Positions 1 to 8,379 of a stretch of 64,000 nt of DNA are shown here, in pieces. Below the pieces are notes generated by a model that was not told the DNA's origin, made no database searches, and saw nothing but the letters and a program-made list of their open reading frames with translations. The DNA is from Sandaracinaceae bacterium (GTDB taxonomy: Bacteria > Myxococcota_A > Polyangia > Polyangiales > Sandaracinaceae), in assembly GCA_040218145.1 (NCBI GenBank), contig JAVJQK010000070.1, positions 62,001 to 126,000 on the forward strand, given 5' to 3'. Position 1 is the stretch's first letter; each line of letters starts with the position of its first letter. A program made the translations under genes and the position numbers.

Positions 1-69
1 GTCGGCGCTGCACGCGGCCATCAGGACGCCCGCCAGCGCCAACAGCATCTTGTGCGAAATACGCATCAT
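1..69 (-). CDS. Lipoprotein, N-terminal fragment (runs off left edge)
   Basis: Only the first 23 codons are present. Reading leftward from the tandem ATG codons at 69 and 66 gives MMRISHKMLLALAGVLMAAC followed by Ser-Ala-Asp. This is a typical type II signal peptide with the lipobox LMAAC, so the mature protein should be lipid-anchored. A good ribosome binding site, AAGGAG, lies about 4-6 nt upstream of the start. The gene is divergent from the small lipoprotein gene at 266, and the 196-bp space between them must hold both promoters. Nothing can be said about function because the body of the protein lies outside the window. Confidence 0.75.
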   Translation of the reverse strand, partial: MMRISHKMLLALAGVLMAACSAD

Positions 70-265
70 TCGTTCTCCTTTCGAATCCGATCCGACACGT
101 GCCCGGTTCGTCGGGCACCCGCGCATGGTGCCAGAGTCGGCGCGCGAACCGAAATCGCACGCTCCCCGCGCTTTTCTTGCGGGGGCGGGGCGGGGTTCGG
201 ACAATTGCGCGAGAAGGGGGCCGGCCTTTCGTGGTAGCTCTCGTCCGTCGGCCGGAGGAACGCTC

Positions 266-577
266 ATGCAGAACGCCCGCATCGTCAGCCTGCTCGTGGT
301 CCTGCTCTCCCTGCTCGCGTTCGCGTGCGGGGGAGACGACGCCCAGCGTCGGCGGACCGCCGTCGACTGGGAGCCGAGCCAACGCGTCCCCCAGACGAGC
401 GATCACTGGTGGGCGACGCCGGTCGAGCGCTACTGCGAAGAGAACCAGGACTGCCGCCCGAACGAGCAGTGCCAGCAGGTCCGCCTCGGCACCTGCCCCC
501 GCTGCCCCCGCGGCGAGGACGCGCGCATCTGCGTCGGCGAGGGCGACGAAGAGCCCGCCGCCCGCGCGCGCCGCTGA
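266..577 (+). CDS. Small Cys-rich lipoprotein, unknown function
   Basis: 103 residues. The ATG at 266 is preceded by GGAGGAA at a spacing of 5-6 nt, which decides against the longer upstream reading. Residues 1-21 form a signal peptide with lipobox FAC (acylated Cys21), followed by the acidic/basic stretch GGDDAQRRR. The mature part has six cysteines in a short span (YCEENQDC, EQC, TCPRC, IC), which suggests a small disulfide-stabilised fold like other myxobacterial exported Cys-rich domains. The end is Ala/Arg-rich. It is convergent with the zinc-ribbon gene, whose stop lies only 4 bp away. The family is not recognised. Confidence 0.72.
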   Translation: MQNARIVSLLVVLLSLLAFACGGDDAQRRRTAVDWEPSQRVPQTSDHWWATPVERYCEENQDCRPNEQCQQVRLGTCPRCPRGEDARICVGEGDEEPAARARR

Positions 578-581
578 GGAC

Positions 582-1019
582 CTACCAGGGGATCTCTTCG
601 GGCTTGATCGCGTGGCGCTCGCCCGCGGCCTTGTACTTGAGTGGAGGCTTCTGCTCGCCGATGTGGAAGACCACGCCGGACGAGTCCGGGTGCAGCTCCC
701 CCTCGACGAAGCGGTCGGTCGCGTAGCGCGCCACCGCGTAGAAGCCGTCCGACGCGAGGCAGAGCGTCACGCGCCCCGAGTGCTCGCAGACGGCGCACCA
801 GGAGATGCGGCCGTCCGCGTGCTCGACGAAGCCACGCGCCTTGCACGGGGGACAGTCGGTCTCCTCCTGGGTGACCTCGCGCGAGCCGACGGCCTCCGCG
901 CGGGCCGCCTCCGCGCGCTGCTCGGCGACCACCTCGGCCACCGGGCACGCGCAGTCGGGGCAGGTCTGGGCCCGGTCGGAGACCTTGCGCTCACAGTCGG
1001 GACACTCGATCAGCGCCAT
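582..1019 (-). CDS. Zinc-ribbon protein with DnaJ-like second Cys cluster
   Basis: 145 residues, no signal peptide. The N-terminus has a zinc ribbon, CPDC at 6-9 and CPDCAC from about 20, of the zinc-ribbon_2 type (I-x-CPxC, then A-xx-CPxC). A second cluster, CPPC...GF...CAVC...SGRV, resembles the CxxCxxxG spacing of DnaJ-type zinc fingers. The C-terminal half, with a FHIGEQKPPLKYK segment, is not recognised. The start has a good ribosome binding site (GGGAG). It sits 13 bp downstream of the MopE-like gene on the same strand and is probably co-transcribed. Structural zinc binding is inferred from the Cys pattern; partners and role are unknown. Confidence 0.7.
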   Translation of the reverse strand: MALIECPDCERKVSDRAQTCPDCACPVAEVVAEQRAEAARAEAVGSREVTQEETDCPPCKARGFVEHADGRISWCAVCEHSGRVTLCLASDGFYAVARYATDRFVEGELHPDSSGVVFHIGEQKPPLKYKAAGERHAIKPEEIPW

Positions 1020-1032
1020 CTCGCTCCCTCTC

Positions 1033-3399
1033 TCATCGTCGTCGTCGGCGCAGCACCAGGCCCAGCGCGAGCACGCCGAGCAGCCACACGCTCGGGGAGT
1101 CGCGCCGCGCGCCCACCGCCGCGCAGTTGCAGTCGTCGCCCGTCGGCGCGGTGACGCCGCCGTCGGACACGCCGCCGTCCACGCAGCTCGGCGCGTACGT
1201 GCACGCGCCTCCGCCGCAGGTGTCGGTCGTGCACGGGTCGCCGTCGTCGCACTGGGCGTCCATCTCGCACCGGCAAGACGCGTCGTCGTAGTCGATCTCG
1301 CCGTCGCAGTTGTTGTCGATGTCGTCGTCGCAGATCTCTCTCGCGCGCGAGTTGACCGACGTCATGGTCTCGTCGCAGTCCACGCCGAAGCGGTCCTCGC
1401 CGTCGTCGAGGCAGTCCCCGTCGCCGTTGTCGTCCACGCCCATCCCGCACACGCGGTCGCCGTCCTCGTCGATGAGGAAGTGGCAGTCGGCGTCGACCGT
1501 CATGAAGGCGCCGTCGCAGTCCGCGTCGACCCAGTCCCGGCAGCGCTCCATCGCGTCCGGGTGGATCTCCGGGTCGCCGTCGTTGCAGTCCGACGCGGCG
1601 ATGTTCTCACCCTCGTCGAGGCAGTCGCCGTCGCCGTTCAGGTCCTGACCGAGGCGGCACCAGCCGTCGCCGTCCTCGTCGAGCTCCCGCGTGCAGAAGG
1701 TGGACTCGTCGATCATGCCGTCGAGGTCGTTGTCCTTGCCGTCCACGCAGTTCTCCGGCGCGCCGGGGTAGCGCGTCGGGTCCGCCTCGGTGCCGGGGTC
1801 GATGATCCGGCCCTCCGCGTCGCGGACCGGGGGCGCCTCGCCCGTGGGTCCCTGCTCGCGCGCGTCGGAGCAGTCGCCGTCGCCGTTGAGGTCCTCACCG
1901 ACGATGCACCAGCCGTCGCCGTCGATGTCGCGGTACTCGTCGCACTCGCCGCGGTCGGCCGCGTCGGTGCTGCCGTCGCAGTCGTTGTCGATCCCGTCGG
2001 TGCAGTTCTCCACCGCGGCGGGGTTGATCGCGGTCGACGTCTCGTCGCAGTCGCCGTCCCCCGTGTCTTCGCCGGGCGAGGTGCAGAAGCCGTCGCGATC
2101 CATGTCCGGGCCGACGAAGCAGAAGGAGTCCCCGTCGGTGTCGATGTAGCCCGCGCAGTCCGCGTCCATCAGGCTCGCGGCGCCGTCGCAGTCGTCGTCG
2201 ACGTCCCCGTTGGTGCAGACCTCCATGGCGCCGGGGTTGATGCTCGCGTTCGTGTCGTCGCAGTCCCCCGGCTCGGCGTCCTCGCCTGGATCGACGCAGC
2301 TTCCGTCGCCGTTGCCGTCCCGCCCGTCCGGGCAGTAGCCGTCTCCGTCGGCGTCGAAGAGCCCGCCGCAGTCCACTGTGTCACGGAAGTCGACCAGACC
2401 GTCGCAGTCGTTGTCGCGGAAGTCGGTGCAGATTGTCTCCGCCGCCATCGGGAACACGTCGGCCGCCGAGTCGTCGCAGTCGAAGCCCATCGACGCCTCG
2501 CCCGGATCGTTGCAGTGGCCGTTCATGTTGGCGTCGAAGCCGATGGGGCAGTAGCCGTCGCCGTCGGCGTCGACGTCGCTCGTGCACTCGGAGTCGGCGG
2601 TGTCGATGTCGCCGTCGCAGTCGTTGTCGAGCCCGTCCACGCAGAACTCGCGCGCCGCGGGCGACACGGTGACCTCGTCGTCGTCGCAGTCGACGGCCGA
2701 GGTGTTCTCGCCCGGGTCGGTGCAGTCGCGGTCGCCGTTCATGTCCTCGCCCATCGGGCAATAACCGTCGCCGTCGCGGTCGACGACCATCGCGCAGTCC
2801 GGGTCCAGCAGGGTGGCCGCCCCGTCGCAGTCGTTGTCGATGGCGTTGGTGCACAGCTCCGGCGCGCCCGAGCTGACCGTGGCGTCGGTCTCGTCGCAGT
2901 CGAAGGACATGTCGTGCTCGCCCGCGTCGAGGCAGTCGCCGTCCGCGTTCATGTCCATCCCGACGCAGCAGTACGTGTCGCCGTCGGTGTCCGCGTCGCC
3001 GGGCGTGAAGCTGGCGAAGCCCGGGCGCGTGGCGCAGTCGCAGGTCGCGGGGTCGGCCATGCCGGGGCGCCACGTGCCCGTCGGGTCCCCCAGCTCCTCA
3101 CCGTTCGTGTAGCCGTCACCGTCCGAGTCGAGGCCAGCGAGCATCGCGTCCCAGCGGCGCCCGTTCATGTTGAACGCCATTCCGAACGCGTTGAGGCAGG
3201 GCGGCGTCGCGCAGCCGTTCCCGCCGTCGGGGTTGTCGTGGCAGGTGATGCAGGGACGCACCGTGCCGACCGAGTTGGTCGCGGTGGCGCGGCAAGGGAC
3301 CTGGAGCGCGAAGGGCTCGAACGCAGAGGCGGGCGCGGGCGCGCCCAGGAGAGCGAAGAGCACCCCGAAGCACGCGATGACCTGGATGCGATGAGACAA
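1033..3399 (-). CDS. MopE-like Ca-binding repeat protein, temptin-like N domain, MYXO-CTERM tail
   Basis: 788 residues if read from the TTG at 3399, which has a G-rich potential ribosome binding site; an in-frame TTG at 3411 is the alternative and there is no ATG. A signal peptide ends near APASA. Next comes a domain with the heme-like motif CITCH, then NAFGMAFNMNGRRW and DSDGDGYTNGEELGDP, which resembles the temptin Cys/Cys domain. The centre is about nine copies of a roughly 60-residue unit, DxDGDGYCxxGxDxNGD...DCDDxxxxxxPxAxExCxDxxDNDCDG, the MopE-like metal-binding repeat of thrombospondin-3 style. The end has CDDGDPC...DTC and a MYXO-CTERM tail: Cys-Asn-Cys, one TM helix and RRRRR. It is probably an exported, surface-sorted calcium-binding protein. 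Heme attachment is uncertain. Confidence 0.85.
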   Translation of the reverse strand: MSHRIQVIACFGVLFALLGAPAPASAFEPFALQVPCRATATNSVGTVRPCITCHDNPDGGNGCATPPCLNAFGMAFNMNGRRWDAMLAGLDSDGDGYTNGEELGDPTGTWRPGMADPATCDCATRPGFASFTPGDADTDGDTYCCVGMDMNADGDCLDAGEHDMSFDCDETDATVSSGAPELCTNAIDNDCDGAATLLDPDCAMVVDRDGDGYCPMGEDMNGDRDCTDPGENTSAVDCDDDEVTVSPAAREFCVDGLDNDCDGDIDTADSECTSDVDADGDGYCPIGFDANMNGHCNDPGEASMGFDCDDSAADVFPMAAETICTDFRDNDCDGLVDFRDTVDCGGLFDADGDGYCPDGRDGNGDGSCVDPGEDAEPGDCDDTNASINPGAMEVCTNGDVDDDCDGAASLMDADCAGYIDTDGDSFCFVGPDMDRDGFCTSPGEDTGDGDCDETSTAINPAAVENCTDGIDNDCDGSTDAADRGECDEYRDIDGDGWCIVGEDLNGDGDCSDAREQGPTGEAPPVRDAEGRIIDPGTEADPTRYPGAPENCVDGKDNDLDGMIDESTFCTRELDEDGDGWCRLGQDLNGDGDCLDEGENIAASDCNDGDPEIHPDAMERCRDWVDADCDGAFMTVDADCHFLIDEDGDRVCGMGVDDNGDGDCLDDGEDRFGVDCDETMTSVNSRAREICDDDIDNNCDGEIDYDDASCRCEMDAQCDDGDPCTTDTCGGGACTYAPSCVDGGVSDGGVTAPTGDDCNCAAVGARRDSPSVWLLGVLALGLVLRRRRR

Positions 3400-3449
3400 G
3401 CGACCCCCCAAGGGCGATGAGACCGAGACCCGAGCGCTAGTCGGAGTGG

Positions 3450-4529
3450 CTAGAGCATCTGCGTGATGCGGAGCCGGTACGGGATGAGCCGCTCGAGCGG
3501 CTCGTCGTGCTCGAGATAGAGGAAGTAGTTCGCGGCGTCGAGCCCGTCCACGCGGAGCTCCGAGCAGCCCGTCGTGGCGTTGGTCTGCGCCGACGCGCGC
3601 ACCTCGCCCGCGGAGTTGCGGAGCACGATGTCGAACGGGGTCAGCGAGCCGGAGTCACAGGTCGAGCCGTCCGTCTTGAGGATGTCGACCACGAGCCGCG
3701 TGGAGTCGTTCGCGACGCTGAAGTTGTAGACGTCGGGGTACGTGCAGTTGCCGCCGCCGATGTCACCGCTGATCGTCAGGGTCTGCGTGGCCGGGAACTC
3801 GAGGAAGTTGGCCTCGATCTCGTTGTCGTTCGGGAGCTGCTCCGAGGAGCGAGACTCGTCGAGGATCTCGCGACAGTCGATGTTGCAGGTGGCGCTGCCG
3901 TCGCAGGCCTCGCCGTGCTGCGCCTCGCCGCCGTCGCAGAACAAGCGGTACGCGCCGACGAGGTAGTCGCCCCCGCCCGCCATCCGGTCGTCGATGCCGA
4001 GGTACCAGGTGCCGCCCGTCGGCGCGACGAAGGCGAAGTGCTCGTCGCCCGAGCCCACGCAGGCGTCGGACGAGTGTTCACACGCCGTGTTGCGGCAGCG
4101 CGAGTCGAGGAGGTAGAGGAACGGGTCGCGATCGTTGTCCTCGACGGAGGGGTCCGGGATGACGTGGAAGTGCCACTTCTCGCCGGCCTGGACCTGGATG
4201 GCGATGAAGCCGTCGTTGCCGGGCGCGTCCCGCGAGCCGCAGCTCGAGATCCGGTTGGAGAGGCCGCGCGTGCTCACCGGCATGGGCGTGGTCGTGCTCG
4301 CGCTGAGCACGATGTACTCCGCGATGTCGCCGCCGCACGCGTCGTTGAGCTGCTCGCCGCCCGTGCCCGAGTCCTCGTCGGGCATCTGCGCGTCGCTCAT
4401 GCCCGCGTCGGCGCCGCCGTTGCGCAGGTCGTCGAGGTGCCCCGTGTCGACGACGAAGCAGCCGCCTCCGAGGAGCGCGGCGCTGGCGACGGTCACGTTG
4501 GCGAGCAGGGCTGAGATCCGGCGGTCCAT
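3450..4529 (-). CDS. Exported lipoprotein with two PPC-like domains
   Basis: 359 residues starting at the ATG at 4529. The signal peptide runs to LLGGGC (about residue 24); this lipobox is weak because Gly occupies -3. An Asp/Glu-rich linker (ADAGMSDAQMPDEDSG) follows. The body looks like two beta-sandwich domains of the bacterial pre-peptidase C-terminal (PPC) style: the first contains GGTWYLGID, and the second contains YNFSVANDS and ANYFLYLE. Between them is a short Cys motif (HGEACDGSATCNIDC) like half of a Myxococcus Cys-rich repeat. Its ATG overlaps the stop of the upstream TPR gene by one base (TGATG), so the two are probably translationally coupled. It is probably a cell-surface or periplasmic binding protein; the ligand is unknown. 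Confidence 0.75.
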   Translation of the reverse strand: MDRRISALLANVTVASAALLGGGCFVVDTGHLDDLRNGGADAGMSDAQMPDEDSGTGGEQLNDACGGDIAEYIVLSASTTTPMPVSTRGLSNRISSCGSRDAPGNDGFIAIQVQAGEKWHFHVIPDPSVEDNDRDPFLYLLDSRCRNTACEHSSDACVGSGDEHFAFVAPTGGTWYLGIDDRMAGGGDYLVGAYRLFCDGGEAQHGEACDGSATCNIDCREILDESRSSEQLPNDNEIEANFLEFPATQTLTISGDIGGGNCTYPDVYNFSVANDSTRLVVDILKTDGSTCDSGSLTPFDIVLRNSAGEVRASAQTNATTGCSELRVDGLDAANYFLYLEHDEPLERLIPYRLRITQML

Positions 4530-5380
4530 CAGAAGCTCCCTCCGAGACCGAGCTGGCCCCCGTTCGGTCCCGCCATGAAGAGCGGGCGGAGCGACGCGCG
4601 GTCGCTCTCCCCTCCGCCGAACGCGTCCCAGTCGGTCAGCACCGCGAGCACCACCGCCGCGGCCCCGAGGCCTGCGGCGCTGAAGAGGAAGACGTTCGCG
4701 AGGGTCTGCATGGAGCTCGCCTCGTCGTACGCGAGCTGGGCCGCCGCCGCGTCGTTGGTCATCAGGTAGGCGTCGTTCAGCGACAGGGTCTCGAGCCCCG
4801 CGAAGATCGCGAGGCCGCCCGCGACGAGCGCGAGCCCGCCCACGCTGATGAAGATCGCCGGGTGCAGGATGCCGATCCCGCCGCCCGCGTCGGTGTCGGT
4901 GGTGGCGGCGGCGCCCGACGCGGCCTGCTGCTCCTGCTGCGTCTGGGTCTGCTGGGCCTGCTGCTCGGCGAGCTGCGCCGCGGTCTCGGCCTCGCGCTCG
5001 GCGATCGCGGTCTCGAGCACACGGATGCGGGCCTCGACCTCCGGCCGGTTGGGCGCGTTGGGGAGCGCCTCGAGGTACTCGCGCAGTGCGGCCACGGTCT
5101 CTTCGTCGCGGCGGAGTCGGTCGAGGGTCTGGGCGATGTTGTAGAGGAGCCCGGGCCGCGCGCTCAGCTGGTAGGCCTGGCGAAAGCGCGCCAGCGCCGC
5201 CTCGTAGTCTCCGGCCACGAACGCCTGACGCGCCGACTCGAAGGTGAGGCGCGCCGCCTCGTCGAGCTGGCCCTGGTTCTGGGCTTGCTCCTGCTCCTGA
5301 CCCTGATCCTGGGCCAGGGCGATCCCCCCCGGGAGCGCGAGGCATCCAAGCACACACCACACCGCGATCGTGCGTCTCAT
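4529..5380 (-). CDS. TPR protein with signal peptide and two TM segments
   Basis: 283 residues. The ATG at 5380 has GGAGGGG 8 nt upstream, which decides the start against a longer frame. A cleavable signal peptide ends around ALA-QDQG, followed by Gln/Glu-rich sequence. TPR-like helices span about residues 40-115 (AFVAGDYEAALARFRQAYQL, LLYNIAQTLDRL). A Gln-rich coiled-coil region (AEQQAQQTQTQQEQQ) comes next, then two hydrophobic segments (ILHPAIFISVGGLALVAGGLAIF and VFLFSAAGLGAAAVVLAVL) near the C-terminus. This arrangement is common among myxobacterial hypothetical TPR proteins. It lies upstream of, and overlaps by 1 nt, the PPC-like lipoprotein gene, so the pair probably acts together at the cell envelope. 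Confidence 0.78.
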   Translation of the reverse strand: MRRTIAVWCVLGCLALPGGIALAQDQGQEQEQAQNQGQLDEAARLTFESARQAFVAGDYEAALARFRQAYQLSARPGLLYNIAQTLDRLRRDEETVAALREYLEALPNAPNRPEVEARIRVLETAIAEREAETAAQLAEQQAQQTQTQQEQQAASGAAATTDTDAGGGIGILHPAIFISVGGLALVAGGLAIFAGLETLSLNDAYLMTNDAAAAQLAYDEASSMQTLANVFLFSAAGLGAAAVVLAVLTDWDAFGGGESDRASLRPLFMAGPNGGQLGLGGSF

Positions 5381-5520
5381 CCGACAGTCCCCTCCAACAA
5401 AAGGAAGCGGGCCGGAGTTTAGCGCACGGCGCGTCACGATTCCCACCGGATGACCGCTGCGGTCGTTTTCCCGCTGGCGAGGGTGTGGATATGCTTCCAT
5501 CGTGTCGCCTCGGAGGTAGG

Positions 5521-6609
5521 GTGCAGAGACTCGCTCAGTGCATGCTCGTGGCTCTCGCGTCGTGCGCCCTCGCGGCGTGTGACGACGGCAGGGTGGACCC
5601 GGACGCCGGCGCGCCGGACTCCGGCTCCCCGGATCCGATGGACGCCGGCCCCGACGCGTTCGTCGAGCCCGACACGGGCGTCTCCACCTGCGAGGGCCCG
5701 CCCGGGCTCTACGAGACCGGTGACTGCACGGTCATCGCGGCCGGCGTCCGCGCCTACCAGCCGCGCTTCGGCCTCTGGGCGGACGGGGCCGACAAGGAGC
5801 GGTACATCGAGCTGCCCGTGGGCGCGACGATCGACACCTTCGACCCCGACAACTGGGTCTTCCCGGTCGGCACGCGCCTCTACAAGACCTTCCTCCAGGA
5901 CGGCGTGCGCCTCGAGACCCGCATCCTCGAGAAGGACGCCCCGGGCAACGGCGTGGGCGCGTGGGACATGCGCGTCTACGCGTGGAACGAAGCGCAGGAC
6001 GCGGTCACCGAGGTGACCAACGCGGACGAGTCGGTCCGGCAGAACGTGCTCGGCACCGACCACGACATCCCGGGCGGCGCCGACTGCGTGCGCTGCCACG
6101 GCGGGCTCGACGTGGTCAACGGCTTCAGCGCCATCCAGCTCAACCACGACCTCGGCGGCGTGACGCTGCAGACCCTGCTCGACGAGGGCGCGCTGACCCA
6201 GCCGATCGCGCCCGCCGACGCCGACGCGCCCGGAGACGCGACCGCGGAGGCGGCGCTCGGCTACCTCCACGCCAACTGCGGCCACTGTCACCGCGAGAAC
6301 GCGTCCGACGCCTCGGCCATGGTCACGGGCCTCTGGATGTGGATCAACGTGGATGACACGACGGCCGAGGAGACCGACGCCTACACGACCGCGGTCGGCG
6401 AGCGCGCCAGCTACTTCCACCCGTCCGCCTTCTGCCGCATCCACCCCGGCGCGCCCGACACGAGCCTGATGACGGTCCGCATGGGCGAGCGCGGCGACCG
6501 CGCCCAGATGCCTCCGATCGCCACCGAGCAGCCCGACCCGGCCGGCATCGCCGCCGTGAGCGCCTGGATCGCGGCGGTCACCGGCGACGCCACCGCCTGC
6601 ACGCCCTGA
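5521..6609 (+). CDS. Diheme c-type cytochrome lipoprotein (SO2930-like)
   Basis: 362 residues from GTG 5521, which has GGAGG 4 nt upstream; GTG 5485 and ATG 5491 are in frame but lack a ribosome binding site and would spoil the signal peptide. Residues 1-20 form a lipoprotein signal (lipobox LAAC, Cys20), followed by a DAGAPDSGSPDPMDAGPDAF-type linker. The body has two heme c attachment motifs, CVRCH and CGHCH, and conserved-looking blocks (RFGLWADGADKERYI, NWVFPVGTRLYK, GTDHDIPGGADC, VVNGFSAIQLNHD, ALGYLHANC). These match my memory of the SO2930-type cytochrome family found in many myxobacteria. It probably works in periplasmic electron transfer or oxidation; the substrate is not known. A strong hairpin follows the stop. 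Confidence 0.82.
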   Translation: MQRLAQCMLVALASCALAACDDGRVDPDAGAPDSGSPDPMDAGPDAFVEPDTGVSTCEGPPGLYETGDCTVIAAGVRAYQPRFGLWADGADKERYIELPVGATIDTFDPDNWVFPVGTRLYKTFLQDGVRLETRILEKDAPGNGVGAWDMRVYAWNEAQDAVTEVTNADESVRQNVLGTDHDIPGGADCVRCHGGLDVVNGFSAIQLNHDLGGVTLQTLLDEGALTQPIAPADADAPGDATAEAALGYLHANCGHCHRENASDASAMVTGLWMWINVDDTTAEETDAYTTAVGERASYFHPSAFCRIHPGAPDTSLMTVRMGERGDRAQMPPIATEQPDPAGIAAVSAWIAAVTGDATACTP

Positions 6610-6615
6610 GCGTGG

Positions 6616-6654
6616 ACGCGGGACGGCCCGGCTCGGGTCCGGACCGTCCCGCGT
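6616..6654. terminator. Hairpin between convergent genes, probable bidirectional terminator
   Basis: An 11-bp perfect stem, ACGCGGGACGG paired with CCGTCCCGCGT, encloses a GC-rich loop. It starts 7 bp after the cytochrome stop and ends 5 bp before the stop of the convergent beta-helix gene. There is no U-tract on either side, so intrinsic termination is inferred from position and stem strength only. Confidence 0.55.
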
Positions 6655-6658
6655 GGCG

Positions 6659-8278
6659 TCAAGGACGCTCGTCGGCCCCGATGTCGTAGCCGGCGCCCGC
6701 GGGTCGCGGGTCCCCGTCCCGGTCGAGCGGCGGCGCCTCGATCGCGACGCCGCGGTCGACGCAGGGCGAGCCCGCGCCGAGGTGGTGAGTCGCGTCGAGC
6801 ATCGGGTCCGCCGAGAGGTTGGAGGAGGCCCACGGCTGCGCGTCGGCGTCGCTCACCGAGGTGTAGAGCGTCTCGGGCGTGCCCCAGAAGCGCGCCACGT
6901 GGTCGACGTCGAAGAAGTCGTTGTTCTCCATGAGCACGGGGCGGCACTGCCGTCCGGGGGAGTGATCCTCCTCGTAGAACCCGTAGCTGGTGCCGGCGCC
7001 GGCGCCGATGATGATGTTGTTTCGCAGCTCACCGAACTCCGCGAGGCCGAAGAAGCTGTTGCAGCTCACGCCCGCGTTGATGCTGCCCGCGCCCCCCGGG
7101 ACGCGTGCCGCGTAGAGGGTGTTGCTGTGGATGATGGGCTCCTCGACCGAGAGCTCGCCGTGCACGATGGAGATGGCCGAGCTGCTCGCGCCGCCCATGC
7201 CGTGGACGACGTTGTTCGTGATGACCGGGCTGCCCCCCCAGATGGAGATCCCGGAGCAGAACCCGAACGAGCACGTCCCGACGCGCGACGCGTCGTCGTT
7301 GATGAGGTTGGCGTCGACGATCGCGCTGCCGCCGATCCAGATGCCGGTGTCCCCCGCCGCGTGAACGACGTTGCGCTGCACGAGCACCGGGCCGCGCACG
7401 CTCACCGCCGGGGCGCCCTCGATCGTCGAGGTCAGGATCTCTCCGTCGCCTTCGATCGACACGCCGACCGAGGTCCCCACGACGACGCAGTCCTCGATCC
7501 GCGGGTCGACGGCGCCGAACGCGTTGATCCCTTCCCGCGCCGCGACGTTCAGGCGGAGGGCCGTCGGCGCCGCGTCACGGATGAGGAAGCCCGCGCGGCC
7601 CGAGCGCAGCGAGAGATCCTCGACGCGCGTGGCGCGGGTGATGGTGTCGCCCGCCTCCATCGCGTTGGCCGTCGCGCCGCCGTCGATCACCGTCTCGTTC
7701 GCCGCCGGGTCCGAGGCCCACGAGCAGGGCAACGACGGGCACTCGAAGCCCCCTCGGATGGACACGCCCTCGACGAGCTGGACGGTCTCGGGGTAGTCGC
7801 CGCCCGCGACCACGACCACGTTCGGGCCACCGATGGTCACCGCGTTCGCGATGCCCTGGGCGACGCTGCGGACGGGGTTGTCGCGCGTTCCGTCGCCGCT
7901 CGCGTCGTCCCCCGCCTCGGAGACGTAGGTGCCGAGACCGGCGCATCGCGCGGCCGGATCGGGGTCGTCGCCGCAGGCGTTGTCGACGCCGTCGCCGCAG
8001 ATCTCGGTGGCGCCCGGGAAGGTGAGCGGATCGGCGTCGTCGCAGTCCCCATCGCAGTCGGTGACGCCGTCGGAGTCCGCGTCGACGCAGACCCTGGCGT
8101 CGCCGTCGCCGCCGTCGCCATCGCGGCCGGCGTCCTCCCGGCCTCCGTCGACCTCACCCGCGTCCGAGGTCGGCGTGGCCGAGTCCACCCCGCCTCCGTC
8201 GTCCTCCATGGCGACGACGGCCTCGCAGGAGCACCCACCCAACAACAAGCAGATCATCAACTGACTCGAGCGCTTCAT
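6659..8278 (-). CDS. Parallel beta-helix lipoprotein with one MopE-like repeat
   Basis: 539 residues. The signal peptide has lipobox LGGC (Cys16), followed by a D/G-rich linker. Residues of about 60-110 form one MopE-like unit (DADSDGVTDCDGDCDDADP...GDGVDNACGDDPD). The rest (about 115-539) has the look of a right-handed parallel beta-helix of the DUF1565/NosD type. It opens with YVSEAGDDASGDGTRDNPVRS and repeats short turns such as VEGVSIRGGF, VEDLSLRSG and ITNNVVHGMGG, ending with CVDRGV and GAGYDIGADE. That last block is typical of the choice-of-anchor/DUF1565 proteins. It is probably a surface protein binding polysaccharide or acting structurally; no catalytic residues can be assigned by eye. 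Confidence 0.82.
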   Translation of the reverse strand: MKRSSQLMICLLLGGCSCEAVVAMEDDGGGVDSATPTSDAGEVDGGREDAGRDGDGGDGDARVCVDADSDGVTDCDGDCDDADPLTFPGATEICGDGVDNACGDDPDPAARCAGLGTYVSEAGDDASGDGTRDNPVRSVAQGIANAVTIGGPNVVVVAGGDYPETVQLVEGVSIRGGFECPSLPCSWASDPAANETVIDGGATANAMEAGDTITRATRVEDLSLRSGRAGFLIRDAAPTALRLNVAAREGINAFGAVDPRIEDCVVVGTSVGVSIEGDGEILTSTIEGAPAVSVRGPVLVQRNVVHAAGDTGIWIGGSAIVDANLINDDASRVGTCSFGFCSGISIWGGSPVITNNVVHGMGGASSSAISIVHGELSVEEPIIHSNTLYAARVPGGAGSINAGVSCNSFFGLAEFGELRNNIIIGAGAGTSYGFYEEDHSPGRQCRPVLMENNDFFDVDHVARFWGTPETLYTSVSDADAQPWASSNLSADPMLDATHHLGAGSPCVDRGVAIEAPPLDRDGDPRPAGAGYDIGADERP

Positions 8279-8379
8279 CTCATCTCCAAGCTGGCCGCGA
8301 TCGAGGCGCGGCTACCCGGTGAATGACGGGCGGTCGCGCTCGCCTTCACGAAAAGTGCGTCCGCCACGGCGAAGGGGAA

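Noticed and set aside
805-3420. 871-residue plus-strand reading opposite the MopE-like gene
   Set aside because: It is Val/Ala/Arg noise on the antisense of repeated Asp-rich codons; the minus strand has a signal peptide, repeats and a MYXO-CTERM tail.
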